Positions 24,461 through 37,755 of a stretch of DNA of 64,000 nt are shown in pieces; within the stretch, counting starts at the first letter, position 1, and each line of letters begins with the position of its first letter. The position numbers and the translations under genes were made by a program. The notes under the pieces were generated by a model, which was given only the letters and a program-made list of their open reading frames with translations, was not told the origin of the DNA and searched no databases. The DNA lies in the NCBI GenBank assembly GCA_051294375.1, contig JBJCIZ010000028.1, positions 489,623 through 553,622 on the forward strand. The letters are read 5' to 3'. The stretch is from Paraspadella gotoi (Eukaryota > Chaetognatha).

Positions 24461-25767
24461 ATGGACGAGGAGCAGGAAGCCGCGGCAGCTGAGGCAGCTG
24501 CTCCGCCGCCGCCGCCGCCGCCTGAAGGGAAAGGTGGCGAGTTTTTGGCTGATGTTGTTGTCGTCGTTGTTCTCGAGAGCTCGACCAAGACATGTTTCAT
24601 ATCTTCTAATTTAAAGCGTTGACGAAATTGGTGTAAGGTAGTAATTAATAATTGTTCTTGTTATAATACTTAATGAAGTAATTTATAAATGTATCGTTAA
24701 TAAGAATATTTAAATATATTTTAATTTTGATATGGTATGTAAAATAAAATATTATTTATTGATTAGTTTAAATATATTTTAATAAACATGTAATATCTAA
24801 ATTATATTTCTCGCAGGAAAAAAAGGAAAGAAGGAAAAAGGAAAGAAGGGGAAGAAAAACAAGGAAGGAGGAGGAGGAGGAGGTGGAGGAGGAGGAGGTG
24901 GAGGAGAAACGGATGGAGAAACAACGGGGGGAGAAGGGGAGGAGGGGCAGTCGACGGAGGGAGAAGAGGCAGAGCCGCCTAAGAAGGGAAAAGGAAAAAA
25001 GGAGAAGAAAGGGAAAAAAGGGAAAAAGTATGAACCTTTAATCTCATTTGCATATTGCGGCGTTTTAATTAAGCATCGTTATATTTTGTTTGCCGTTGGT
25101 TTCGTAAATATCATAACGCTATTGCCTTCTACTTTTTTAATCAAATTAAATTAGTGCTTAATATTTAAATTAAATTCTAGTGAGTAATAGTGAAATTTAA
25201 ATAGTTGAATAGTTAAATTTTTTTCGTTGTTGTTCGATTTGTAGAGAGAAGAGCGACGAGGAGGAGGACGAATTTTTGGAAGGAGAAGAAGGAGAAAAAC
25301 CGAAGAAACCAAAGAAAGAAAAGAAGAAGAAAGGAAAGAAAGGAAAGAAGGAGAAAGTAAATTGATCGGTCTCTCTCTCGCTCTCTGTGTTTTTCTTTCT
25401 CTCTCTCTCTCTCTCTTTCCCTCTTATTTTTTTTCTTTACTCTAGCTCTGTCTCTTTCTCTCCCATTTCCCTCGCTTTTTTTTTCTCTTTCTCTCTTTCT
25501 TTCTTTCTTTCTCTCTTTCTTTCTTTCTTTCCTTCTTTGTTTCTTCATCAACAACATCGACGATCTATTGACCCCTATCCCTAACCCTATCCCGACCCAA
25601 ACTGACCCTTTTCATCCTCCCCCCCCCTTTTTAAATCAGGTCCCGAAGGATCTTCAGTCGAGAGAGGAAGTCGTCGTTGTGAAGAAAGATTCGCTCATGG
25701 AAGCTGGATTTGCCACCGTACAGTTAGTCTTTAGTTTTATTGATTAAGTCATTAATTTATAATGATG

Positions 25768-25847
<80 letters not shown>

Positions 25848-25957
25848 TATAATAATAATAAAAATTACAACATTAAATCAAATACAATTTTAATTCAAAA
25901 ATTGAAAACCAATGGTTTTGGTGAGTGTCCTTCTATCCTGCTTTCTTTAATTTTCTT

Positions 25958-26037
<80 letters not shown>

Positions 26038-26253
26038 CTTAAACACCTTTACTATAAATATCTCCTGTGGTGACATTTGTAAATATTCCCTAATTATGTA
26101 TTTAAAATAGCCTCACAGAAGAAACTCTAGAAATGTATGATTTCTATGGACCGCCGATGCAGCCGCGGCAGCTACCGCTCCCGCCGCTGAAAGGAGGAAA
26201 ACCGGCGCCGCCGCCGCCGCGTGAGAGAGAGAGAGAGAGAGAGGAGGAGAGAG

Positions 26254-26307
<54 letters not shown>

Positions 26308-27891
26308 AGAAGAGAGAGACAGAAAGACCCCCCTCCCCTTTCTCAAACTCATAAACCTCACCTTTTCCCCGCCAAAATATTAAGCTCCGCCGCCGCTGAC
26401 GGGTAAGGAACCGCCGGAGCCGTCCGCTTGGCTGCTGCTGCGGAAGGCGGACGTCGTGAGAGATATTTGGGAAAGAGGGGACATGACTGAGATGTTCCCT
26501 TTGAATGGAATCGTGGATCAGTTCACGGTGTGGCTAAGGGAGGAGGGGTGAGACTGAAAAGCGTGAAATGGCGATTGGAGTGGCGTTTAGAATTAGATGA
26601 AATGGCAATAGGAGTGGCGTTGAGAATGAGATGAAATGGCGATTGGAGTGGCGTTGAGAATTAGATGAAATGGCAATCGGAGTGGCGTTTAGAATGAGAT
26701 GAAATGGTAATAGGAGTGAGGAGAGAATAGAAGTTGAAATGGCAATGAAATGGTGCAGTGTGGAATGGAATGGGATGAATTGGAGTAAAATGTGGCGATA
26801 TAAAGTGAAATGGACTGAAAAAAAGTTAAAAATGACATTGAAATGTTGCTTATCGAAGTAAAAATTAGCTAAAAATGGTTTAAAATGACGAGGAATGGCG
26901 AAAAATGGCGCAGAATGGTAGGAAATCGAAATCACGAAAGAATAATAAAAAAAAATTACTCCATGAAAAAACAAAGACTAGTATTTAAAAATAATATTGA
27001 ATATTTATTGAATGAATTGAAAGGTCATTTATTATAGTATTGGTTGTACCGATCTCATGATAATCACGATAAATTTGAATTAAAACAAAAAAAACCAAAA
27101 AAAACAAAAAACAAATTCTAAACAACTTCCCCTTTTTTTCCGCCAGGAGGAAAACGTTCTCTTCATGACGGAAGCCTTTAAGATCGAAAACGATCGATAC
27201 ATCGCTGAACGAGAAGCGATTCTTTTGGGTAAGTTTTTTTTGGGGGTAAGGACGGGCTTCACATTTGCGAGGTTAGGAGTGAAGAAGTGTAAGTCAAAAT
27301 TGGAGCCAGGGTGGAGGTAGGGTCAAATGCTTTGTATAAAGTGAGTGAGAAAAGTAAAAAAAGAAAGTTTGGTAAGTCGATAGTGAAAGTATTCCAAGAA
27401 ATTCCAAAAGCTTTTTTGTGTCGGTGATTTTCATGATCTTGACTTCTAATTTTTGAACGTTTCATTATACAGTTTGTTTTTTTAATTAGTTCTTAGCATT
27501 CTATTAATGGCTCTATTTTTGACGTTAGTGTCTTTTGTTTGTTTTTTTGTATTTTGTTAATTTAGTTTTTACTTGATTATCGTTTTCCAGTCTTTTAAAA
27601 TATGTGTTAAAATTGTTTTTAAAAAAAAATAACAAACATTTGAGTCGGTGACAACGTGGCAATAGTCAATGGGGAAAAGATAAGTTGGGCCGATCGGGAA
27701 TGGAATCTGCCGATCGGGAAAGCCGATCCTACCTTACCCCTTATCCTCCAGCAGCCAACCTTTTCTTACTTCACCCTTCTCTCTTCCTCTTCCGGCCCAA
27801 CAGGTCTGCCTCCCCCGCCGCCGATAGAAATTCCGCCCAAACCTCCTTCGGTGGAACATCTGCCGGAAGCCGAAGGGGAACAGCCGATCAA
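24461..27891 (+). CDS. DNAI3: DNAI3 exons 1-8 (N-terminal region)
   Basis: Exons 24461-24533, 24817-25027, 25245-25356, 25640-about 25717, 26111-26220, 26385-26527, 27147-27234, 27804-27891. The ATG at 24461 starts MDEEQEAAAAEAAAPP, then long Lys/Gly/Glu-rich stretches (KKGKKEKGKKGKK). Conserved DNAI3 sequence begins at LMEAGFATV / LTEETLEMYDF and continues LLRKADVVRDIWERGD, EENVLFMTEAFKIENDRYI. Two Pro-rich segments are lineage-specific. The exon 4 donor is odd: GCCACC|GTACAG gives the wrong phase, and the alignment wants two more bases (GT), so an indel is likely. A TGA at 27893 could end a short protein, but the donor AA|GTGATG at 27891 is in phase with the next exon, so it is read through by splicing. 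Confidence 0.75.
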
Positions 27892-30800
27892 GTGATGTGG
27901 TTTGTCTGATTGTCTGTCTGTCTGTCTGTCTTTCTGTCTGTACGAGTTTAAAAACCATGCCTTTATTTTGATTAATACTTGTAAGTTGTTTTTTTTTTTC
28001 AACGACAAGATTTTACACTGAAGAAAAATAATTTCGTCATTAAACAATGTCGTTTTTGAAATAAATATAAACTAGTTTTTGTTAAGAAACAAATCTCCTA
28101 TTGGGGAATTTTGTAATATGCAAATTAGGTTCGAATCGAGGCAAACAGTATTTAACAAATGATCAATCCAATCCAATTTTTGTAATCTTGCAGATACTTG
28201 ATGGTGATGACGGCGGAGAAAAAGGCGGAATTCTTCGCTTCGTTTTACGAAGACAACAGAAAGTGAGAGAGCTGGATAGTGGATACATATATCTCTCTCT
28301 CTCTTTATATATATATATATATATATATATATCTCACACTCTCTCTCAGTTATTTTGTGCTTGTCTTTCTTGCTTTTGCTTTTTTTTTCAGAACTTGATC
28401 CTTCGAGGAAAATAAGCAATTCAAACGTTCGTTGACGCTTAAATATCATTTGCATATTGCCGTGTTCGTTTTTTGTTTGTTTATATTTCCCCCATATTTC
28501 CTTTAAAGCATACGAATTTTTTATTAATTCCATCTTTCTTATCGTGGATTTTAAATATTACGATTAATCGCACTCTCTTTCCCGTTTGGATTTCGCTGAC
28601 GAAAATGTGAATGGCTGATGTTTCACCGACGAATGAGATTCGTCGTCAGTGATTAAAAAAGTGAACCGTCACGAACATGGCAAAATGGTACTAGATATTC
28701 TTTTGCCCTCACTGCAAAAGAGCTTGCCTGATTTGCTATGAGCTAAGAACTATAAACGACTATAGTTTAGAACTATAATGGACTATAGTATAGAATAAAT
28801 AATAAAATTGTTATTCATTGATAAAGATTACAAACTTTAAAATTTATTTATTTCGATTCCATCCACCTTATCTCACAATTTTTCCTTTATTATCTATCTC
28901 AATATCTATCCCCCTATCCCCCCAGATTCAAACCCCCCGAGCCCCGCGTCAAAAAGAAATGGATCCCCAAAGTGAAATGGCCTCTCGTCCCAGGACCCTG
29001 GACTTCCCTCGGCAGCGAGAGAGAAGTTAATCGCCAAGTCTTCGCCTTTCCCGCCTCCGCGGGGTAAGTTGGGCTCTCTTTTCCAATAGAGCCCCATTTC
29101 TGGGTTTTTTTTCTAATACCTGAACATAATCTTAATTATGATATTTAACTTTAATCTGTTTCAAAACACGTAACCCAATTCCTAACCATAATCCTTAACC
29201 CTAATGCTTAACCCCAAACCTAGACCCTAATCGATATTTACTAACCTTAATCCTATTCCCTAATCCATATCCATAACCTAATCCCTTATCCTAATCCTTA
29301 ACCTATTTCTTAATCCTAATACTTAACCTAATCCCTAATCCTAATCTTAACCTAATCCCTACCATAATCCTTATTTATATCCAGTCTTACCTCCATTCTC
29401 CAAATCTTTTAATCTAAAGAATAACCTCATTTCGAAATTGGGACAAAACTGGGGCTTTTTGGCCACATAAGGCCCGTTCGAGTTCAAAAAATTTGATTTG
29501 AGATATTTAAACAATCGTAATTGTTAATTACGAAAAAAAAATCGTCAGAAATACAATTTTTTTACTCCTATAGTAAAAGCTTTAAATAAAAAAGTTATCT
29601 TTATTCAAGTAAAGATTTACATTCCTCATAAAACGGATTGGCCCGACCTGGTGTAACCAATCGGCTATCGGGATAAAGACCCAAACATTAAAGACTATAA
29701 GAGTTCACAATTAAGTAGATAAACACTAAACATGCGCCCCTAAAAAATAACGAATACCTCGTCGAAACGTTTAAACTTTCTCGTAATTATAATTTTAAAT
29801 ATCGACTCTCAACAATTCTGGCCAAAAAAATTATATTCAGGGTCGAAGCGAGGGCAAAGAAAAGGAGTGAGGGAATTATCTGAAGTTCGAGATGACGCTA
29901 CAGATGATTGGTTTTCTTGTCTCTCTTCTCCCTTCGGTTTGGCAGATGGTTTTTTGTCTGTTGTCTCCCCGTTTGTTTATAAAGACTGTATAATTTTCGT
30001 CTCTCATTTGCGGGCAGTGCAGATGATTTATGAAAAATCATTTGCTTTAAGCGCGGATGAAGTTTTCGATCATCTATCCGGCCAGTACAGATGATTTTTT
30101 CAGTCTCTTCTGCCAGTACAGATGATTTCTTCCCATCTCTACCGCCAATACAGAAGATTTCTCCCGTCTGTATCGCTCTCTCTCTCATTGAATGGCGACG
30201 TAGACGATCAAGTAGAGAATCGCGTGAAAAGCTACGATTCCGACGAAAGCGCAGACGACGATGATTCCCGTCGTCTTCCACCATCTGTGGATAGAGGGAT
30301 AGAGGGATAGAGAGAGATATAGATATAGAGAGAGATAGAGATGGAGTTAGAGACGGGAAAATAGAAGATGAAGATGGGGTGATGATTTGAGTTTCGAGTT
30401 AGAGGATAGAGAAAAAAGGTTGAGAGATATGGATAGGGAAAGATAAGGATAGAGATGAGATGGGATATAAAGATTGGATAGAGACATTGGGTAGAGATGA
30501 GACATTGAGTCAAAGTTAAACATTGGACATAAAGATATAGAAGGGATAAAAAATTAAAGTTATAGTTAAAGTTAGTTATAGGTGGAAAATAGACTTTCTC
30601 TCTCTCCCTTCCTCATTATACTCTCTCTCCCTCCCTCTTTCTCCTCTCTCCCTCTCTCTCTCTCTTCCTCATTATACTCTCTCTCCCCCCCCTGAAAACC
30701 TCTTGCACGCCCCGGCTATCCTCCTCCATCGCCCCTTCGGCAGCCGCTGCGCCGCCGCCGCCGCCGCCGCCGCCGCCTTTTTTCTCTTCTTCTTCCTCTT

Positions 30801-33800
30801 CCTCATCCTCTCCGCCCTCTTCTTCTCCCTCTTCCTCCTCGCCGTCTTTTTCTTCTTCTTGCCAGCGGCGGAGGCGACTGAGGCGGCTGGCGCTGCCGCT
30901 GACGCGGAGGCACCGACAAAGACTTTGGTTTTGACCGCGAGCCGGTAGCGCTCTCGTAGGTGCCTGGCCGCCTGGATTGGAAAGGGGGAAGACCGTGGGA
31001 GGCAGGGGAGGAGAGAGAGAGAGGGAAGGGAAAAGGGAGGGAGAGAGAGGAGATGGAGAGGAGAGAGAAGGGAGAGAGGGAGAAGGAGAGGGAGCAAAAG
31101 GACGGGAGTGAGAGAGCAAGGGAGGGGAGAGGACGAGAGCAGGCGGAGAGAGGAGGGAGAGGGAGAAAAGGAGTGCGGAGAGAGGGAGAGGGACGAGGAG
31201 AGGGAAGAGCAGAGAATAAGGGGGGAGAGAGGGGAGGGGGAGAGAGGTCAGGGGATGAACGGAGTGGAGGAGGGAGACAAGCAGAGGGAGGGGAGTGAGA
31301 GGATGAGAGGCAGGGGGAGAGAGGTGAGGGAGAGGGAGGAAAAAGGAGGAGGGCAGAGAGCGGAGGGGAGGGAAAGAGGAGCAGGGGGAGAGAGAGGAGA
31401 GCTGAGAAGGAGAAAGCGAGGGAGAGAGGGAGGGAGGAGATGAAAGAAATGGAGAAGAGGCAGGCGGAAGAGAGAGGGAGGAGAAGAAGATGGAGAAAAG
31501 CGAGTGAGGGAGAGAGGGAGCGTGGAGAGGAATGAGAGCAGGGGGCTGAGATGAGGGAGGAGAAGGGTGAGAAAAGGAGGAGGGAGAGAGGGGAGGGGAG
31601 AGGAGAGAGCAGGGGGAGAGACGGGAGGCGAGAGGGGAGAAAGGGGAGGAGAGAGGAGGGAGAGGAGAGAGAGGCGGTGAGAGAGGGAGGAGAGGAGAAA
31701 AGGAGAGGGAGAGAGGGAGCGGGAGAGGAGTAGAGCAGGGGCGGAGAGGGAGGGATGAGGGAAGAAAAGGGAGGAGGAGAGAGGGAGGGGAGAGGAGAGA
31801 GCAGGGGGAGAGAGGGAGGGAGAGGGAGTAAAGGAGGGGGATGAGAGGAGGGAGAGGAGAGAGCAGGGGGAGAGGAGGAGAGGGAGAAAAGGAGGAGGGA
31901 GGAGGAGGGAGAGAGAGAGCGAGGGGGAGGAGAGGAGGGAGAGGAGAAAAGGAGGAGGAAGAGGAGGAGAGGAGAGATGCAGGGAGAAGAGGAGGTAGAG
32001 GGAGAAAAGGAGGAGGGAGGAAGAGGGAGGGGAGAGGAGAGAGCAGGGGAGAGAGAGGAGGGAGAGGAGAGAAAGGAGAGGAGAGAGGGAGGGAGAGGAT
32101 GAGAGCAGGGGAGAGAGTGGAGGGAAGAGGGGAGAAAAGGAGGAGGGAGAGAGGGAGGGGAGAGGAGAGAGCAGGGGGAGAGAGGGAGGGAGAGGGAGAA
32201 AAGGAGGAGGGAGAGAGGGGGGAGAGGAGAGAGCAGGGGGACGAGGGGAGAGGAGAGTGAGAAAAGGAGGAGGGAGAGAGGGAGGGGAGGAGGGAGAGAG
32301 AGTGGGGAGGAGAGGCGAGAAGGAGAGAGAAAGAGGAGAGAGGGGGAGAGCAGGGAGAAAAAAGGAGAAAAAGAGGTGAGAGAGGAGGGAGACTTTGGGG
32401 AAAGGAGTATGAGGAGAGGGAGGAAAGGGAGAGCAGGGAAGGAGAGAGGGGGAGGAGGAACGGCGTCGAAAGAAAGAGAGAGAGAGAGAGAGAAGAGAGA
32501 TGAGAGATAGAGAGAGAGAGAGAGAGGAAAGAGGGAGGAGGAGAAAGGAGGAAGAGGAGAAAGGAAGGGGGAAATGAGAAAGAAGGTGTGACGAAAAATG
32601 AGAGACGACGACGACAACGACGACGACGACGACGACGACCTATATGATGATAATGTCAATCATAATAAAATGACAATATAATGACAAGATATTGACATTT
32701 AGTTCGTCCCTCTCACCCTTTTTCCTTCTATGTTCTCCGTGTTTGTGTTTCTCACGAAGTTGCTGCAAGTTGCGGCCGGAAGTCGCCGACGCAGCCGAAG
32801 CCGCAGCCGGAGCAGCCGCAGCCGAAGCCGCCGCTGCGGCAGCCGCTTTCTTTTTGACTCTGTCTCTCTTTTCCTTCTCGTCCTCTTTCTCCACCCTTCG
32901 TCTCTCTCTCTCGATCACTGCCTCCCAATCCTCCATTTCTCTGTCTCGTCTGTCTCGCTCTCTCTCTCTCTCTCTCGCTAGAATGAGCGAAACGATGGCG
33001 TTGTTGTTGTTGTTGTTGTTGTTGTCGTCGTCGTCGTCGTCGTCGCGAGCGTCCGCGACCTCGTCTTCATTATCGTCGTCGTCGTCGTCGTCGTCCTTAT
33101 TTTAATATTTCGCTTTTTTATCAATTTATTTATTTTTAAAGTCGTATACTCGATTTTTAAGACGAACGAGTAATCAGAGCGTGACTTTTTAACTAAGCGA
33201 TTCGAATTTTTTTTTAAAATTAAACTAGGAGTCTACGTCGTTCTTAGAAATCGAGGAAGACTTTTTCAATGGAGATTTTCGTTAAAATCTGACTACCAAA
33301 TAATGTCAACGCCCCTGGGAAAAATTCAGGTAAAAAACAGATGTAAAAACACTCGATTCCGATCCTGTTGCATCTGAAGGGCTCGCATTTTTTTTCTCTT
33401 GACAAATAACCATCATTTTGACATCAAACCATCAGATTCAAATGGACTGGTCCGCTCGGGAAAATATTTTCGACGCAATTTTTATATATAAAATAAAGGG
33501 ATTTCTCAACTTCAATACAATGTCAACGCATTTAACATATGTTGTGATTTTACAATAAACTTCAAATTCAGGAATCCGATAGCCATATGTCTGAAGGGCT
33601 CTCAAAATTTTTCTTTACATTTTATTTGGTTATTTTGATATGATACGATCATGGTAAAGTGAATTAGTCCATTTTGGTGAAATTTTTATTTAAAGTAAAA
33701 GTAAAAGAGGAGCTAACGATCGGAATTCTAAGAGTTTTCAACCGGGAGTCAGATTCGGGAAAAATCTTCTATGGCGAAAATCTTCCAAAGAAGGGGTCAA

Positions 33801-34714
33801 TTTTCCAAATATTTTGGTTAATATTTTCTATATTTATGGTAGGATTTTTTTTAAACTTAATATTAACAATATTGCCATCATTCTACCTTGGCCGGTATAA
33901 GAATATATTAAAAAAACCTCTGGCTTTGTTCGTCAGAGCTTAGTCCTAATTAAGCTGATTTTAAACAAAGTTGTGGCATAATAACAAAAATAGAATTCAT
34001 TTTGGCTAAAGAAAAGTCTTGACGGGCAAAGGTGTGTTCACTGTTCAGTCTTCCATCCTTATTGCAGGATATAATGTCATTGAAAGACCCTGGAAGTTTT
34101 CAATCAAGAGTCTCTCCCTATCTATCTAATATATCTAATATATCTATCTAACTCATGTAATATCTGGCTTCGTTTTCAACGAAAGGGGGGTATGAATAAT
34201 ATGAAATTGGTACAACCGATATAAAAATTGTTCATTTATTTAATAAATAGACTATCTCGCCCCTGACTTTGGACAAGCTTTGGTGGTTTAAGGCCTCCAT
34301 CACTCTTACAAGATAATGACATAGCAGGTCCCTGCAAGCTTTCAATCAAGACTCTCTCACAGTCTCGTTTATTCACTCCCTGAGTACCTGGCTTCCCTAT
34401 CAATGAAATGGTATAATATTTCAAATAATGTTTCAATTTTTATTAAAATAATTAAAAGGCCACTCCCAACTTTTATATTACATTACATATTAACTCAATC
34501 TTTCCCAAACCTTCATTGGTCGTAATCATACCCCTTCACTCACTCTCTCTCTCCCACTCTCTCTCCCATTCAGCGCAATGAAGTGGGTCTACAAGAAGAA
34601 GCTGTTCGTAGGGATGCACTTGACGAGCCTCTCCACTTGTAACGCGGAGGATCTGAAGGACGGATATCTCAATTGCGTCCTCAAGACGGCGAAGGTTTGA
34701 TGGAGGGGGGGGGA

Positions 34715-34777
<63 letters not shown>

Positions 34778-36233
34778 AAATTAAAGAAAGTAGGATAGAA
34801 GGAAACTAACCAAAAAAGCAAAGAATCAACTCAAAGGAAAAAAAAACAAAGGACAAAGGATAAACGAATAAATGTCTAAATGAACGAATAAATGAACGAA
34901 TGAATGACTAAATGAATGTCTAAATGAATGTCTAAATGAACGAATAAATAAACGAATGAATGTCTAAATGAACGAATAAATTAACGAATGAATGTCTAAA
35001 TGAACGAATAAATGAACGAATGTCTAAATGAATGTCTAAATGAACGAATAAATGAACAAATGAATGTCTAAATGAACGAATAAATTAACGAATGAATGTC
35101 TAAATGAACGAATGAATGTCTAAATGAACGAATAAATGAACGAATGAATGTCTAAATGAACGAATAAATGAACGAATGAATGTCTAAATGAATGTCTAAA
35201 TGAACAAATGAAGGTCTAAATGAATGTCTAAATGAACGAATGAATGTCTAAATGAACGAATGAATGTCTAAATGAATGTCTAAATGAACGAATGAATGTC
35301 TAAATGAATGTCTAAATGAACGAATGAATGTCTAAATGAATGTCTAAATGAACGAATGAATGTCTAAATGAACGAATAAATGAACGAATGAATGTCTAAA
35401 TGAATGTCTAAATGAACGAATGAATGTCTAAATGAATGTCTAAATGAACGAATGAATGTCTAAATGAACGAAAAAATGAACGAATGAATGTCTAAATGAA
35501 TGTCTAAATGAACGAATGAATGTCTCAATGAATGAATTTCTCATTTCTAACAACGAATTTTCAAGGACGACGCTTATTCGGAGGAGGAGGAGGAAGAGGA
35601 GGCGGCGGATGCGAAACCAACGGGTGAACGACATTCATTCATTCGTTCGTTCTTTCATTAGTTCATTCATTTATACTCATAATCATTCATGAAATCGTTG
35701 ATTTATTCAGTAATAAAATAACCCATTCATTTAACCGTTTAACTCATTCATTATGCATTATTCATCTATTTTTTATTTATTCATTCAGTTATATTCATAA
35801 TCATTCATGCAATCGTTCTTTTCGTCATTTGTTAAATTCATTCATTTATGCTTGCATTCATTGATTTATTTATTCATTTAATCATTCATTCGTTCGTTCA
35901 TTTATTCAATCCTTCATACATTTCTGGATTTTTTTGGGCTATGTTTGCTATTTCGTGCTTTATTCCGCTCCACTAACTTATCGATGGCTTTCTCCCGCAA
36001 CTGCTTGTACGGCTTACTCACTGCTTGTCTGCCCGTGCTTTCCCCACTACCCCCTAAGGCCCGGCCGAAGCCAATCTAGTAACCAAGCTACGCGATCTCG
36101 AGGCGGAAGAGCAGCCGATCTTCGACATGGAAAAGAATCTCGCTTGGCCCAAGTTGGTCGACAGGGTGATCCAGAATTCCGTGCAGTCGCTCGACGTTGC
36201 CGCTCAGCCGGAGAGATGAGAGAGAGAGAGCAG

Positions 36234-36314
<81 letters not shown>

Positions 36315-37715
36315 CGAGAAAAGAGAGGAGAGAGAGAAGAGAGAGATAGAAAGAGAGAGAGAGAAGAGAGAGAGTGATCAAGTCGTGATCAGAATTCCGT
36401 GCAGTCGCTCGACGTCGCCGCTCAGGTCTAAGAGAGAGAGTAGATAATTTTTTTCCTTCCACGATCGCGAATTTAATGACTCCGACTTCCGACCACTCCA
36501 TTCCGACTTTCTATCCCATCCCTCCGACCTCTCAATCTCATAACTCCGACCACAAATCTTTCTTCTCCAACATCCCATCCCTTCCCTCGAACATCCCAAT
36601 CCTAAAACTGGGACCTAACCAAAGTAACCATTAACCAACCTACCACTCCGACCTCCCATTCCCACCGACCCTTCTTAATCCCTCAATATCTCCAAGCTAA
36701 CCTTTCCTTCCCACCACTCCGACTTGCAACTCCCTCACTCCGACCTCCCAATCCCACCGCTCCGACCTCCCCATTCCCTCAACTTTAACCATCTAATCTC
36801 ACCACACCGACCTCCAAATCCCGACCGCCAGGCCTCCGAGGGTCTCAAGCTGAACTTCAACCAACAAACGGAGCCTCAGATTATGGAAGACGAGAAAGCG
36901 GATCTCTACATGAAGCATCCCCGGTTGAAGAAGGTCCTCAATAATTATTGGCCCCTGCTCAACACGAGCCTCTTGCAACGGTGAGAGCGTTTGTCGATGT
37001 CGTTGTTGTTGTTTCATTTGTGGTTGTCGATGTTATAACGGTTGTGGTTCGTTGTGGTCGCTGTCGTGGTCGTTGTTGCTGTTTCGTTGGACGGTTGTTT
37101 TTGTTGTTGTTGCAGTTTTTCTGATTGTTGTTTTTGCAATTGTTTTCGTGATTGTTGTGAATGATGAGGTAGATGTTGGTGCGTCGTCTTCCGCTACAGC
37201 AATAACGACATCGAATATAGAATATCAAAACCACGAAGTCAACATTGATAAAAATACCGTCATCTTCTAAAAGTCGACAAGAACAAAAACTTAAACAAAC
37301 TTTAACAGAGACGATGAAAAAAAAACAGCAGCAATTATGTGCACAACAGCAATAACAACAACAATAACACTTTGGGAGAGACTTGATTGAAAGCTTGCTG
37401 GGACCTGCTATGTCATGTGATGGAGGCCTGAAAACCAGCAAAGCCTGTCCAAAGTCAGGGGGCAAGATAGCTTATTTATTGAATGAAGAGATCATTTTTT
37501 TTGTATTGGTTGTACCAATCGGTCCTTTGTGCCACCCCCCTTTCTTCAGCACTCTCGCGGATTCTCATCGCGACGATTGGCGGGAATTAGACGACACTTT
37601 GGCTCACGACCTCATGGAGATAAGCGGGAGTTCGAGAAGGCTCAGAAGGTAGAATGTGTGGTCTCTCGTCTCTCTACGTTGCTACTCTTCTCTCTCTCTC
37701 TCTCTGCTCTCTCTC

Positions 37716-37755
<40 letters not shown>

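Noticed and set aside
24461-27895. A separate Lys/Pro-rich gene upstream of DNAI3
   Set aside because: Splice phase at 27891/28194 and alignment of LTEETLEMY and EENVLF segments to the human DNAI3 N-terminus show it is the same gene.
30803-32659. 618-codon minus-strand frame
   Set aside because: It covers the polypurine tract; only Ser/Pro/Leu are encoded. No domain, no start context.
34865-35545. CRISPR-like array
   Set aside because: Units are 12-20 bases without unique spacers, in a eukaryotic intron. It is a minisatellite.
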